DNA of 64,000 bases from Apodemus sylvaticus (lineage: Eukaryota; Chordata; Mammalia; Rodentia; Muridae): assembly GCF_947179515.1 (NCBI RefSeq), contig NC_067472.1, positions 77,620,184 to 77,684,183 of the forward strand, given 5' to 3'. Below the pieces are notes generated by a model. The model was given only the letters and a program-made list of their open reading frames with translations, was not told the DNA's origin and ran no database searches. Below, in pieces: positions 11,590-25,131 of the stretch; position 1 is the first letter of the stretch; each line of letters opens with the position of its first letter. Position numbers and translations under genes: made by a program.

Positions 11590-11738
11590 CCATGTTTGGT
11601 TGATATCCTTGGAATGCCTGCTCTTTTCCGAAGTGGTGGGGTGGATCTCGGGGCAAAGGAATGTGGTGGGAGGGCCTGGGAAGAATGAAGAAAGGGGAAA
11701 CTGTAGTCAGTATGTAATATATAAGAGAAGAATAAATA
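11590..11738 (+). repeat. Rodent L1 3'-terminal fragment
   Basis: Ends GGGGAAACTGTAGTCAGTAT, then TGTAATATATAAGAGAAGAA and TAAATAAA, the pattern of an Lx-type L1 3' end. Similar ends occur at 15905-16060 and 51660-51820. Confidence 0.55.
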
Positions 11739-11764
11739 AATTGAGGGGGGGAAGCACACAGAGT

Positions 11765-11890
11765 CTTTTGCTGGGTGTGGCGGCCCAGCTTGGGATCCCA
11801 CCACTTGGGAAACTGTGGCAAGAAATCACTACTTAGAGCTCAGCCTGGCTACACAGCAGAGCCTAGGCGAACCTGGACCACGCATGTGAA
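11765..11890 (+). repeat. Degenerate B1-like SINE
   Basis: GCTGGGTGTGGCGGCCCAGC, then ACCACTTGGGAAACTGTGGC and AGCCTGGCTACACAG, a diverged B1 inserted next to the L1 end. Confidence 0.55.
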
Positions 11891-12409
11891 CAAGGGGGGA
11901 AGATGATAGGCTGACGGCACACGGAGGAGTAGCGTGCAGCCTTACAGGGGTCAGGAGAATGGACCCAGTGTCAGCTTCAGAGATAAAGAGCAGGAAAACC
12001 TAACCACTGGATCCAAGAGCAGTCCCTTCCTGTGACACGAGGAGGGGTGTGTTTTGTCTCCATCTCAACATTTGTTAAATTTAGCAATCAATCCTTAATG
12101 TTTCGACATTTACAAATGGGGTAGGCGCCTGGCAGGTAGAGAAACACATGCCAGAATATTGACATTAATTTTATTTTCTTTCATTTTCTGCATGCCTGAG
12201 CTTCTCTACAAGCAGGCATCAATAATGATTTTCCAAAAACATAGGGGAGTGTGGTCTACGGAGCAGCTTGGGACCAGACGTGGATAGTGACAGCACATGA
12301 CAGGGTCTCTGCAGGTAGCACACCTTATGTTTTGTGTGCCTAGTTGACAGTTATTTAAGTGTCAGATATAAACAGTATAAATTGTTATAAATTGTTTTCC
12401 TTTGGGTTG

Positions 12410-12720
12410 TATTTGGTTCTGTTTTGCGCTGCTGGAGATTGACCCCAGGCCCTCATGAGTCTGAGACAAGTACGCTCTAACAGAGTATACACCCAGCCCC
12501 TACGATCACTTCCGTTTTTTAAAACTTAATTTTATCTATCCTTCTGTGTGATGAAGGGTGCGAGTGCTGCTGCACAGCTGTGGAGGTCAGAGGATAACTG
12601 TGGTGTCAGTTCTCTCCATCCACCCCTATGTGGGTCCTAGGGAACTGAACTCAGGTCACTGGGTTTGCACGACAACCCCCCCACCCCACCCCCACCCCCG
12701 AGCCATTTCACTGGCCTCCT
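12410..12720 (-). repeat. ID/B4-like plus B3-like SINEs, antisense
   Basis: The first part (12410-12505) reads GCTGGAGATTGACCCCAGGC and ends ACACCCAGCC, an antisense tRNA-type end. The second (about 12540-12720) contains GGAGGTCAGAGGATAACTGT and GTGGGTCCTAGGGAACTGAA, antisense B3. Confidence 0.55.
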
Positions 12721-12999
12721 AAAATCATTTCCTAAACAAAATCGCTACCTTAATTTACTTGAACTGATGTTCAATAGCCAGAATATTGACTATTTAACTG
12801 TGTGGACGCTCCCCTTGCAGGGGACCAGGCCACGAACTGTGGCTGATGACTATGGGGCTCCTTCTGGTCAAAGCATCCAGCATCCCAGATCCTCATGTTA
12901 TGTCTTCACAACGATAGCCACAACTCATCATCAGGCCTGTAGGTCGCTGAACTTCTGTGCTTGGGACTATGAAATATTTTCTATTATCAACCCCTGCCC

Positions 13000-13145
13000 C
13001 CTTTTTTGAGACTAGGTCTCAATATGCAGCCCCAGCTGACCTGGAATGTGGTATGTAGACCAGGCTGGCCTCAAACTCACAGAGGTTCACCTTGTCTCTG
13101 CCTTGCAAGTGATGGGACAAAAGGTGTGCACTACCACGCCTAGAA
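13000..13145 (-). repeat. B1 SINE, antisense
   Basis: TTTTTTGAGACTAGGTCTCA, then TAGACCAGGCTGGCCTCAAA, ending in CACTACCACGCCT. Confidence 0.75.
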
Positions 13146-13392
13146 AATATTCCCTTTAATGTGAAGATATGAAGAGCTCTCAGTCTCCTCCTGTGTCACC
13201 ACATCTTTGGGACACAGTCTGGCATGGCTCTCATTTCACACATAATTGTTATTCTGAACTTCCTTCTATAAACTGTTCCTGAGGCCAACATTTTGCTGAT
13301 TCCACCAACTGTGCAAATGTCCAACTTTGCCTTGGTTATATTATCACTTGCCTCAGCAAATGTGTTTTGTTTCCTCGCATTTTTAGAGAACA

Positions 13393-13795
13393 CGGGTATC
13401 TTAGGGTTTCTGTGGCTGAGATAAAACAACATCACTAAAAGCAGCTTAGGGAGGAAAGGGTTTGTTTCAGCTTACAGTTCCACATTTCTTTATATCCTCG
13501 AAGGAGTCAGAGTGGGAACGGTGGGCAGGAACCCGGAAGCCGAGGCCATGCAGGGGCGCTGCTTACTGACCCTCTCCTTATGGTTTGCTCTGCCAGCTTT
13601 CTTATACAACTCAGGACCACCCGCCCACAGTGAGCTGGCTCCTCCCACATCACTCAGTAATCAAAGAAACTCACCATAGATTTGCCCATAGTCCAGTCTC
13701 ATAAGGACATTTTCTCAACTGAGGTCCCATCTTCTAGGTGAGTCTAAGTTGTGTCAAGCTGACATGGAAACCAAGAATGAAATGTAATATTCACA
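13393..13795 (+). repeat. Rodent interspersed repeat (family name uncertain)
   Basis: Reads TTAGGGTTTCTGTGGCTGAG, AGGAAAGGGTTTGTTTCAGC and ends GTGTCAAGCTGACATGGAAA. I recognise this as a common rodent repeat but will not name the family. A partial copy lies at 16060-16315. Confidence 0.6.
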
Positions 13796-13934
13796 TACTC
13801 TCGGGTACCACATACCACAGTGAAAATATCTCCCTCTAGAACCAGGAATCTGACTCTCACAATCGTTCCAGTGTTATCCCTCAGACTCAGCATCCTCAGG
13901 GGACTTCAGGGAGCACCATGACCAGGAGATCCAC

Positions 13935-14118
13935 AAACCCTAACAAAGCACATACTTGTAATCCCAGCCATCAGGAAGCCAACGCAGGGAGATGGCAAAG
14001 CCAAGGCCAGCCGAGCTACACAGAAGAGTCACAGAGAAAGCAAGTGCTGGATGTATCTCTTGGTACAGCACTTGCCTGGTATATACGAGGTCCTGAGTTC
14101 AGTCTCCAATGCATGAGA
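13935..14118 (+). repeat. B4-type composite SINE (B1-like plus tRNA-like)
   Basis: A B1-like left half (TTGTAATCCCAGCCATCAGG) is followed by an ID-like part (GTACAGCACTTGCCTGGTAT), the layout of B4. Confidence 0.55.
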
Positions 14119-14144
14119 ATTGTTTTGTCTTGTCTTTTCTCTTC

Positions 14145-14285
14145 TCTTCTTCTTTTTTTTTTTTTTTTCTTCGAGACAGGGTTTCTCTGTGTAGCCCTGG
14201 CTGTCCTGGGACTCACTTTATAGACCAGGCTGGTCTCTTCCCAAGTGCTGGACTAAAGAAAGACATGTGCCACCACAGCCTGGCA
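14145..14285 (-). repeat. B1 SINE, antisense
   Basis: A T-rich tail followed by GAGACAGGGTTTCTCTGTGT and ending CCACCACAGCCTGGC. Confidence 0.85.
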
Positions 14286-15057
14286 ACAGAAGTAGTTTTA
14301 ATAGCCCACAATATATATAATAACCTTTGGGAGTATTTTTGCAACCTTTCACCAGCGTAAGCCATGCCTGCTGCAGCAATGGGAGGTCTGACTCATAAGT
14401 TTCCCACAGATTAAACGCCATGCCCCATGCTTTGTGTCTTTTCTTCGCCCCCTTTTGCTTGCTGTCTGACAGTATTCACACAGTAGTCCAACTGTGCACA
14501 TAACATGTATCCGGCAAGTTAGGGTAATCATCAATTGGCTCAAGAAAGCTAAACTTTCATGTCAGTGGTTCAGGTCCCCTGTCAATCACAGCTAATTCTT
14601 CAGCCCCAGCTAACCAGAACCCACAGACTCGTAATTCAAATATATCACACAAAAGAAAAAAACAAAAAATGAAAAGAGCAAATAACATGTAATTTCACTT
14701 GCTTCAAATAATAGAGATTCTGTCTAGGTTCAGCAGACAGATGCTCTGAGACAGATTTCAGGCAATCAGTCCTTTAATGACACCAGTCACTTTCAGCAAG
14801 AACTCCTTATGCTAGTACACGTCAGAAAGCCAAGGGCCTGTGAGCTCAGCAGATTAGGGGAGGAGTTAAATAAAACAACAAGCAGTACTTGAGAGAATTC
14901 ATCTTGTTATTCCGCCCTCCCTTGAGGCTGATGCATGCTGGGAGGATGGCAGCTGAGAGAAGGTTCTAGACAAGGTATGGCTAATCCCTGCCCTGGAACG
15001 ACCTTTGTGATCTAAAACTGCTAATACAGTTTCTAAAAAATGAAAATTAATAGAGAG

Positions 15058-15263
15058 CAGTGGTTCTCAACCTGTGGATCATGACCCTTACAGGGGTCAC
15101 ATATCAGATATCCTGCATATCAGATATTTACCTTATGATTTGTAACAGTAGCAAAATTACAATTATGAAGTAGCAATGAAATAATTTTATGATGGGAGGG
15201 TCATCACAACATGAGGAATTGTACTAAAGGGTCTTAGCATTAGGAAGGTTGAGAGCCACTGAC
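15058..15263 (+). mobile_element. URR1-like nonautonomous DNA transposon
   Basis: Begins AGTGGTTCTCAACCTGTGGA and ends AGGTTGAGAGCCACTG, so the ends are inverted repeats. The inside contains GATCATGACCCTTACAGGGG and a GTAGCAATGAAATAATTTTA stretch. A second copy lies at 33415-33620. Neither encodes a transposase. Confidence 0.7.
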
Positions 15264-15697
15264 ATAGAGCAATAGAAGACTCAGTAGTTGCCTGGATATG
15301 TAGAATTAGAAGCAAGAGATTAAGAAGCTGGGAATCCATATGAAATTTTAGAGTTGGATCCTTACCTTACCCCATACAGAAAAATTGCTTCAAGGCAGAT
15401 CAAAGATTTAAACATAGCAAACTAAGCTTTTACAAAGCTCAAAAGTTCTTCAGAATGTCAGATGTGACAATGATTTCATGGCTAATACAAGAAAAATATG
15501 ACAAAAAAAGAAATAAAAGAAAAATTAAATAAATTAGAGCCAATCAAAACTAAAAGTCTATGCTTTACAAGAATCAATAGAGTGAGGGAAATGTTTGCAA
15601 ATTTTATGTGATAAAGTTTTCATATGCAGAGTATTTAAAGAAGTCCTAATAACTCAACAATTTAACAATAATGATCAGATTCAAAAAGAGACAAATG

Positions 15698-15855
15698 GTC
15701 TGACAATGGTGACGCACGCTTTTAATCCCAGCACTCAGGAGGCAGAGGCAGGTGGATCTCTGAGTTCAAGGACAGCCTAGTATACAGAGTGAGTTATGGG
15801 ATAGCCAGGAAACCCTTCTACACAAAGAAACCCAATCTCAAAAACAAAAACAAAA
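15698..15855 (+). repeat. B1 SINE
   Basis: TTTTAATCCCAGCACTCAGG, then AGGCAGAGGCAGGTGGATCT, with an A-rich tail. Confidence 0.8.
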
Positions 15856-15904
15856 AAAACAAACGAAGCCTTACTATGAGGGGATGTGCCTAGTCTTGCT
15901 GTGA

Positions 15905-16060
15905 CCTGACAAGCCATGTTTGGATGATATCCATGGGAAGACTGCTCTTTTTTGAGGGGAAATGAAGGAGGAGTGGATCAGAGAGAGAGGAGGTGGGAGA
16001 GCAGGGCTGGGAGGGAAGGAGAGAGGAGAAACTACCATCGGATTGTAATATATGGAGGGA
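15905..16060 (+). repeat. Rodent L1 3'-terminal fragment
   Basis: GGATGATATCCATGGGAAGA, a purine-rich middle, then GAGGAGAAACTACCATCGGA and TTGTAATATATGGAG, resembling the L1 ends at 11590 and 51660. Confidence 0.5.
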
Positions 16061-16315
16061 TGTTACTTACTGGCTTGCTTTCTTATAGAACCCAAGACTA
16101 CCAGCCCAGGGATGGCACCACCCACAATGAGCCCTCCCCCCTTGATCACCATCGGAGAAAATGCCCCACGGCTGGATCTCATGGAGACAATTCCCCAACT
16201 GAAGCTCCTTTCTCTGTGATAACTCCAGCCTATGTCAAGTTGACACACAAAACCAGCCAGTACACCCTAACTGCACCAGCAGCAAAACCAGCCAGTACAC
16301 CCTAACTGCACCAGC
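16060..16315 (+). repeat. Partial rodent interspersed repeat, same family as 13393
   Basis: CTTGCTTTCTTATAGAACCC, GGCACCACCCACAATGAGCC and TATGTCAAGTTGACACACAA. A 30-odd bp piece near the end (CAGCCAGTACACCCTAACTG) occurs twice in tandem. Confidence 0.55.
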
Positions 16316-17764
16316 AGCATACAGTAGGTTAATCAATACATGCTCTGGTCGCAGCGCGTATGGGTAGGTATCTGAATGAATTGAAGTCAGCATACCACAA
16401 AGACACCTCACTTTCATTTAGCTGTGGCTCTCTACACAGCAGCCAAGACACAGAACTGTTGGGGTACATGGTGTGAAGGGGTGTCTCTGTCCATTCAGAC
16501 TGGTAATTCTGCACCAGCAGAGAGCTAAATACTAGCCGGATCCTGGTATTGTTTTTTTCTATGGCCCAACATATTTTGTAAATATTTGTTCCTTCCTCAC
16601 CTGCCTACGGCAATCTAGAATTGCATCTGATTGGCTTCAATGAGGTCCTGGAGGCCAACAGCTGGGCAGGAAGTGGAAGGTGGATCTTCTGGTCAGAGGC
16701 AGGAGGTAGACAGATGGACCACCATAGAGCAGAAAGGTAGACCTGGCCACATGGCAGGATATAGACCAGGATTAGTCATAATAGAGTACTTGGAAGACTG
16801 CCCAACTAAGGCCTAACCTTTAAAACACTAATAAGCTTCTGTGCCATTATTTGTATCACTGGTGTTTCTGAGAAAGAACCACTCTACCAAACCAAGATGT
16901 CCACCAGAAGATGAACGGACAAAGACCATGCGGTATATATGCATAGCACAGAGTCTTATTCTGCCTTAAAGAAGAACGAAATTATGTCATTTTCTGGAAA
17001 TGAATAGAACTGGAAGCTATCAGTTAAGCAACATAAGCTGGACTCAGAAAGATAAATATTACATGTTTTTCTCTCCTGTGTGGAACCTCATGTAACCCAG
17101 GATGACCTCAAACTTGCTATTCAGCCAAGGCTGCCCCTGAATTCCTGATCTCTTGCCTCCATACTTATAATGAAAACAGCAGAGGAACTTTAGTTTGGGA
17201 AGGAAAGGGACTTCTGGGAAAAGGAAAGAGAAGCAAGAGCTGGTAGAAGGAGGAAGGAAAGGCAGCGATGTGGTTCTTTCACATGTGGTATCTGGATGTG
17301 ACATATTTACATACATGAGTCATAAAATCAGAGGTGAGGAAGGCGGACAGTGGAAGCAAGAGGTGGGTGAGAGGGTAGCAGGGGTGAGTGTGGGCAAAGT
17401 GTAGTTCTCTACATTTGTGATAATATCACCATGAAGCCACTGTTTTCTATACTACCCAAAAAATTAATAAAAGCCAAACTGACAAAGCCCCCCATATTAC
17501 CCCAAGTGACCATGTTTCTTTTTGACATTAAGGTGAAAAGCAGTCTGCACCTTGTTTATTTCTCCACAAAAAACACTGCCTGGCGGCCACCATTTTACCT
17601 TCTCCAGCATCTCGGCATGACAGAAAGCTTTGAGCTGCTGCAGACTTCGGTGTGAAATAACACATTTATCTCCAGTCAAGCCTTTGTTGGCCAAGAATGG
17701 ATTTTTCTTTGAGCGCCATCAGCTCAGCCACATTCTTCCTGCCAGAAACAGCTTCCTCTTTAAC

Positions 17765-18110
17765 TTGTTTTTATTGTGGATTTGCCTGTGTGTGTTTGCG
17801 TAGACGTGCACACATGTGTGCATGCAGTTGTTTGCATGTTTCATGTTAGGAGGGTACACATATGTGTGCGTACACAGAGGCCGGAAGTCAGCCTTAAGTG
17901 CTGGTCCTCAGGAACCATTCATTATTTTGTTGAGACATGGTCTCTCATTGGGACCTAGAGGGTCAAGAAGGTCAGGCCACCTGGCCAACAAACCCAAGAC
18001 ACCCTCTGAGTCTCTGTCTCTCAAGCGCTGGGATTATATTATGCCTGGATTTGTAAATGATGCTAGGGATCAAACTCCGAGGCATCCGCCCAGATCCCTC
18101 CAGTTATTAG
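17765..18110 (-). repeat. B4-like/other rodent SINE, antisense
   Basis: A TGTGTG-rich start, then GAGACATGGTCTCTCATTGG, CAAGCGCTGGGATTATATTA and GATCAAACTCCGAGGCATCC. Confidence 0.45.
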
Positions 18111-18361
18111 GCTACAAACACCAGATGAGTGCCTTCTCAGAACTCCACATAAGAAGAGGACAGAATTAATAATGGCCTAGAGGATATGAGAATACATGCA
18201 AATAAATTACCCCAGCTGGAGGAAGTAAGAGGAGAAACTGCTCTTTCTGCCTGTGGTCCTGTGTTGGAGACTAATTACTTAGAACTGTGATGGCTCTTGT
18301 GTAACCCTAGGGGCTGGTGAGGACAGAAGCTCTCATAAAAAGGTGGTTAAAAGTTGGGACT

Positions 18362-18575
18362 AGGATAGAGAGGCGTCTCAGTGGTTAAGAACACTGCTTG
18401 CTCTTCCAGAGGACACAGGGTCAATTCCCAGCACCCACACGGCAGCCCGCAATCACCTATAATACCAGTTCCAGGGGATCTGACACCCTTTTCTGGCTTC
18501 TGTGAGCGGTGCACACATACGGCACAAGCCACACATGCTGGCAAAAGATGCAAACACAGAAAATAATAAAAAAAA
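18362..18575 (+). repeat. B2 SINE
   Basis: TCTCAGTGGTTAAGAACACT, GCTTGCTCTTCCAGAGGACA, CAATTCCCAGCACCCACACG and an A-rich tail, the sense order of B2. Confidence 0.75.
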
Positions 18576-18604
18576 AAACTTTAAAATCTTTTTAAAGTTG
18601 AAAT

Positions 18605-18735
18605 AGTGTGGGTTTTTCGTTGTGTGAGAGGGAGTGATAGGGTTTCTAGTGTCACCCAGCCGGACTCACATATCCTGAACTCAAGCGACCTTTCCGCCTC
18701 AGCCTCCCACATGTCTGGAACTACAGGCACTTGGA
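18605..18735 (-). repeat. B1/Alu-like SINE monomer, antisense
   Basis: GATAGGGTTTCTAGTGTCAC, then CCTGAACTCAAGCGACCTTT and CCGCCTCAGCCTCCCACATG, the antisense order of an old 7SL-derived monomer. Confidence 0.55.
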
Positions 18736-19169
18736 GCAGTCTGCATCTTAATGTCATTCCTGAGCCAGTGCACTAGCAGACTCCTGTGTAAGGCAGTTAT
18801 GTTCCTCTACACTTTTCTGTCTGCCACTTGTAGGCACTGGCAATCTTCCTAAGCTTGGGATGTGCAACTTTTCCTATTTTTGCTAGAGAAACCTCTCTGC
18901 TCTGGGCTGCTGCAGCTCTGAGGTCCTCTTCATGCTTGGTGCTACTGCGAACTGAGCTCAGGGGCTAAGCTTTGTGTCATTCAGTTTTAACGTTTCTGAT
19001 CCTTTCCTGAGAGGTCATTTCTCTTATTTTGAAATGACTCGAAAGTTTTACAGCTTCATGCTACCATTTCAGAATGGGCGAAAGTGCCACAATATACACA
19101 CAGGCATAAGATGAAAACTCAAAGCCATTTTAATTTGCATTTTCCTGGTGACTAAGGATGTTGAACATT

Positions 19170-19365
19170 TCTTTTTTGAATTTTGGTGGGTTTTTTTGTT
19201 TTTGTTTTGTTTTGTTTTTGTTTTTTTTGAGACAGGGTTTCTCTGTATAGTCCTGGCTGTCCTGGAACTCACTCTGTAGACCAGCCTGGCCTCGAACTCA
19301 GAAATCCACCTGTCTCTGCCTTTCGAGTGCTGGGATTATAGGCGTGTGCCACCACGCCCGGCTGA
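19170..19365 (-). repeat. Young B1 SINE inserted in the L1
   Basis: Near-consensus mouse B1, antisense: GAGACAGGGTTTCTCTGTAT and ending CACCACGCCCGGCT. It is flanked by likely target-site copies GAACATTTCTTT and GAACGTTTCTTT. Confidence 0.85.
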
Positions 19366-20239
19366 ACGTTTCTTTAAATGTTTCTCAGCCATTTGAGTGT
19401 CATCTTCTGAAAACTCCTCTGCTTAGTTCTGTACCCTATTTTTAATTGGGTGGTTTTTTACTTCTTCATATATTGTAGACACTAACCCTCTGTCAGATGT
19501 GTAATTGGTAAAGAACTGTTCCCATCCTGTAGGCTGCCACTTTGCCTAAATGACTGTGTTCTTTCATAGAGAGCTGTTCAGTTTCATGAAGTCCCATTTA
19601 GTGATTGGTGCTCTTGGTGCCTGTGCATTGGATAGCAATTCAGAAAGTCCTTTCCAGGGAACTCAAGCCTGTTCCCCACTCTTTGTTCTAACACTCAGGG
19701 TGTGTGGTCTTAACGTTCAAGTCTATTTTGGAGTTGAGTCTTGGGCGAGGGATGAATAGAAACTTATTTGCATTCTTCTGTGTGCAGCCATCCATCCAGC
19801 ACAGGGTGCTGAAGATGCTCCCTTTCTCCAGTGTATTTTTGGTGTCCATATATGTGTGGGCTTATGTTCAGGCCTCCAATCCAATTACACTGATTGACAT
19901 GTCTTTTTTTTTTATGCCATTGTCAAGCTGTTCTTATTTCTATAGTTCTGTAATACAACTTGAAACCAGGAGTAGTAATAGTTCAGCAGTTCTTTTATTA
20001 TTAGGGATTGTTTTAGCTATCCTGGTGTGTGTGTGTGTGTGTGTGTTTGTTTCCATATGAAGTTGAAGGTTGATTTTTCAATTTCTGTGAAGAATTGGGT
20101 AGTAATCTCAGTAGCTATTTCACTGAATCTGTAGATTGTTTTCAGTAGGATGGCCATTTTCACTGTATTAATCCTACTTGATCCATGAACTTGGGTAATT
20201 CATCTTCTGATATTTTCTTTCATTTTTTCTTTTTTTTTA

Positions 20240-21150
20240 AATTTAACTTTTTATTAATTTAACTTTTTATTGATTCTTTGTGAATTTCACATCATGCACC
20301 CCAATCCCACTCATCTTTCTATCCCTTCGTACCTGCCCTCTGACCTTGAAAATTTCCCCCAAAAGAAAAAATAATCTCATTGTGAAAGCTGCAGTGTGAC
20401 ACAGTGTGTCCCACAGCACACTCTTGTCCACACTTCTTGCAAATGTTGGTTCAGTAAGTCACTGGTCTGGTCCCAGGCCTCTGGCTTCTGCTACACTGTC
20501 AATACTGGATCCTCACTAGGACTTCTCTTAGGTATTTTCTTCTTGCTCCTGTATCATGGAGATCCTGCAGCTTTGGATCTATAGGACCAGCCCCTCTACG
20601 TGCTCCAGGAGTTCGTAAGTGGGATAGATGTGGGCCAACTCAAAGCTATGAATCTTGATGTGGGGGTAGCTGAGCTGGTCAGCACATCAGCTCTCCCATA
20701 TCCACCAGGGCAGGCTCTCCAGCACAGCCCCGGCTAGCTCATCTAATGTTGAAACCAGGAAGGGGAAGAGTCAGCTCTCCCACTCTCGTGCCATCAGGGT
20801 CACCTCTATTGCGCTGCGGCAGACAAGGGGTTAGACCAGCTCTCCTGCTCTCATGACCCCCAAGGCCAGTCCTCCCGCCTACCATAGGTAGTAAAGGGTA
20901 CTGGGAAGGGAGGAGGGCATCTCTCCCTTGCCCATGTTACCACAAGGCAGACGTGTCAGGGCCAGGTCCTCCATGTTCATGCACTCAGACTCACCGATGC
21001 CCCCTGACACCAGGATTAGCTCTATTGTGCTGCCCAGGTGAGGCGTAGATCCCACCTGTTACAGCAGGTGAGGGACACGGCCAGATCTCCTGCTCGCGCG
21101 ACCTTGAAGCCAGCTCTCCTGTTAATGATATTTGGGAAGGGGCAAAAGGT
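20240..21150 (-). mobile_element. Retroelement-like insertion, family uncertain
   Basis: About 0.9 kb of GC-richer sequence that interrupts the L1 ORF2 reading. On the minus strand it ends TGTGAAATTCACAAAGAATC, then AATAAAAAGTTAAATT, like a polyadenylated retroposon. It could be an L1 3' UTR or an LTR. Confidence 0.4.
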
Positions 21151-24100
21151 AATGGGGAGTAGGGCAGCCTTCATTTTCTCCAATGTCTTAAAGTTATATT
21201 TATACAGTCTTTGATTTGCTTGATTAGAGGTGGTGGTGGTTGGTTTTGTTTGGGTTTGGGGGGATGGTTTTACTTGGTTTGGGAGGATGTTTGCTTTGTT
21301 TTTTTGAGGTTAGATATGTTTTAGGCTTTTGTGAAAAGCGCTATTTCTCTGATTTCTTTCTTAGTCTGTCATTTGTATATAGGAAGGCTACTGAGTTTGG
21401 TGTGTTAATTTTGTATCCTTCTACTTTGCAAAGTGTTTAACATCTGTAGAAGATCCCTGCTGAAGTTTTTAAGGTCTATAAGTATAAAACCATATCATCT
21501 GCAAAAAAAGATGTTTTAATATCTCCCCTTTCTATTTGTATCCCCTTGATCACATTCAGTTGTCTTACTATTCTAGTTAAAACTATAGTTTTTACTTATT
21601 GAATAAGTATGTGGAGAGTGAACATTCTTGTCATGTTCCTGATTTTAGTAGAGACTCTTTGAGATGTTTAGGTTGATATTGGCAGTGTGGTCTCACTGTA
21701 AACTGCCTTTCTTATGCTGAGGTATGTCCCTATATCCCTGGCCTCTCCAGGACTTTTATCATGAAAGGATGTTGAATTTGTGTCAAAGGCCTTTAAGGAA
21801 TCTAGTGAGATGATCATGTTTTACCTTGTACTTGTTTGTGTTACTTGATTACATTTATTGATTTATGTATGGTGAAACATGCCTGCATCTCTGGGATGAA
21901 GCCAACTTGATCACGGTGGATAATATTTTTGATTTGTTCTTGGATTCAGTTTGCAAGTATTTTGTAAAGTGTTTTGCATCTGTATTTATGGGGATATTGG
22001 TCTATAAATTTCTCTTTTGCCAGGTCATTGTGTGGTTTTGGTATAAGAATAAGAATGACTTTATAAAAATAATTAAGCAAGGTCAGTTTCCATTTTGTGG
22101 AATAATTTGAGGAGTATTGATATTAATTATTCTTTGAAAGTCTACTAAAATTCTGTGCTGAATCCATCTGGTCCTAAACATTTATTTTTAATTACTGCTT
22201 TTATTTCACTAGAGGTTATGTCTATTTAAGTTACTTATCTGATCCTGATGTAATTTTGATAGGTTAAATACATCAAAAAATCTTATCCAATTTTTTTTAT
22301 GTTTTCCAACAGCATTTTAAAGTATTTTCTCTGGATTTCCTTGGTGTCAGATATGTCCACCTGTCCATCTCATTATTGATTTGAATCTTTTCTCTTTATC
22401 TTTTAGTTAATTTGGCTAGAGTTTGTCAATCTTACTGATTTTCTCAGGAACTAACTCTTCTGTTTCCTTGATACTTTAAAAAAGTGGTTTTTTTTTCTAT
22501 TTTACTTATTTCAGCCACAGGATTGATTATTTCTTTATGTCTACTCTTCTTAATTTTATTTCTACTTGTTGTCTAGAGCCCTCAGGTATGCTATTAAGTT
22601 ACTAATACGAGATTTCTCCAAATTTTTGATGCAGGCACTTAGTGCTATGAATTTGCCTCTTATAGCAACCTTTACTGTGTCCCATAGGTTTGGATAGGTT
22701 GTATTTTCATTTTCATTTAATTCTTAAAAGGTTCTAATTTCCTTTTTGATTACTGCTTTTATTCATTTTTTTATTCAGTAGTGAGTTGTTCAGTTTCTAT
22801 ACGTTTTTATACTCTGTAGTTTCTCTTGCTGATGTCCAACTTTAATCTATGGTAGTCAGAAATGATATGGGAATTATTTCAATTTTCTTGTATCTATTGA
22901 GACTTGCCTTGTGTCCAAGCATGTGGTCAATCTTGGAGAAAGTTCCATGAGCTGTCGAGAAGGAAGTATGTTCCTTTGTGTTTGAGTGAGAAGTTCTGTA
23001 GATATCTGCTATGATTTATGAAGATATTTAACCTCAGCATTTCTGTTTAGTTTTTGTCTGGATGACCTGTTTATTAGTGAGTTTGCGGCATTGAATCACC
23101 CGCTCTGACTGTGAGTGTCAGTATGTGATGTTAGATGTAGTACTGTTTTTTCTATGAACTTGGATACTCTTGTGAATAATGTTTAGACATGCAATATCCT
23201 TTTTGTGGATTTTTCCTTTAACTACTATATAACGTCTTTCCTCATCACTTCGGATTCTTTTTGTCCTGAAGTCTAGTTTGACAGATACTAACCATCTTGC
23301 TTGCTTCTTGAGGCTATTTGCTAGAAATACCCTGAGGTAATTAATGTCTACCCTTAATAATGAAGTCTATTTCTTGCATGTGGCAGAAAGATGGATTCTG
23401 TTTTCTAATGCAATCTGTTAGTCTGGTTCTTTTTATTGAGTTATCAATGAGAAGTGTTTCTTGATTCCTGTTATTTTGTTATTATAGTATAATTTCCCTC
23501 CCTCTTTTGATATATACCTCTGGGATTATTTATTCCTTGTGTCTTCTTGGGTGTGGTTAACCTCTTCAGTCTGAAGTTTTCTTTCTAATGTCTTCCGTAG
23601 GGTTGCATTTGTAGATAGATAGTACTTACATTTGGTTTAATTGTGGAATGTTTTTCTCTCTCTATCAATTGTGATTGACAAGTTTCTGAGTATTATAGAG
23701 TGAGTTGGCATCTGTGGTAACTCAAAGCTTTTAGACCATCTTTCCAGGCTCTTCTGGGCTTTAAAATCTCCATTGAGGAGTCAGGTGTTATTCTGACAGG
23801 CCTGCCTTTATATGTGACTTGATCTTTTCCTCTCGCATGTTTTGATACCCTTTCTTTGTTCTGTACATGCAGTGCTTTAAGTATTGTGTGTATGTGTATG
23901 TGTGATGGGGAACTTCTTTTTCAGTCCTGTCTATTTGGTATTCTCTATCCTTCTTGTACCTTGATAGGCATCTCCTTCTTTAGGTTGGAAAATTTTCTTC
24001 TATGATTTTATTAAAAATATTTTTCTGCATCTTTGACCTGGACTTCATCTTTTTATTCTCTGTCTCCCTTATCTATAGATTGGGTCTTTTCAGAGTGCCC

Positions 24101-24200
24101 TAGGTTTCCTAGATATTTTATGCCTGAATTTCTTTTAATTTAACACTTTCTTTGGCTGATCTATCCATGTCTTCTACCTTATCTTCAAGACCTGAGGTTC

Positions 24201-25082
24201 TGTCAGGAGCCATCTAAGAGAGGCTAAGGCTAGCAGGTGACTTTCCTGGAGATGGCCCACCATTTTTGCATGGCCTACGATGTATGAGCTCTAAGAGGCA
24301 AGGTCCCAAGAGGCTTCATCTCAGGATTGCTTCTTGCAGCTGATATGCCTTTCCCTGTCACTATTACATAGTCTAATGATTCCTGGGCATTAGCCCACCT
24401 TACCGGACAGATTTCCTGTAGATCAACACAAAGATGAACTTTCATGAATTAATACTGTTTAGATGAATTAATGATTATGTAGAATTCCTGATATGGTTCA
24501 AATAATTTTAAGAAGAAAGTTTTAAGTGATGATTTTAGTTGTTTTGCCGGAAAGATAGTAAGGTTAGAATCAAGAATAAAATGTGCCCACTCCTCATAGA
24601 ATAGTAAGTAAAGGCTGCATAATAAGAAATACAATGAGCTTTCACAATTACACTAAAAAGAGAAATAGGATTGAGGCACATTTGTGATCAAGGAAAAACA
24701 TTCAGTCTAGGTCAGACCCAAGGATGAAGCCACAGGTGTGCACTATGATAAAGTGAGGCCATATTGCTTTGAGGTTACAAGGAACTGATAGAATGAAACT
24801 CTACTTTGAACTTGCCTATCAACCTCTTTCTATTCTCTATGAGGTAAACTTATACATGAGGTAATTTTCTAAAGAACTTTTGTCTAAGAAGGTATAAGAA
24901 GGCCAGAGAAAAGGAGTAAAGTGGTGGCATGTGGGGCTCTACCCCATCTACCCACAAAATATATGTATGTGGTTTGGAGGGTTCTGTCCCATTCACCGAA
25001 TGTGTATATATGTATATGTATTTGTGTATATATGTAAGTATGCATGAACAGTTGTGGCACTAATAAGACAGGTGGTCGGGCC

Positions 25083-25131
<49 letters not shown>
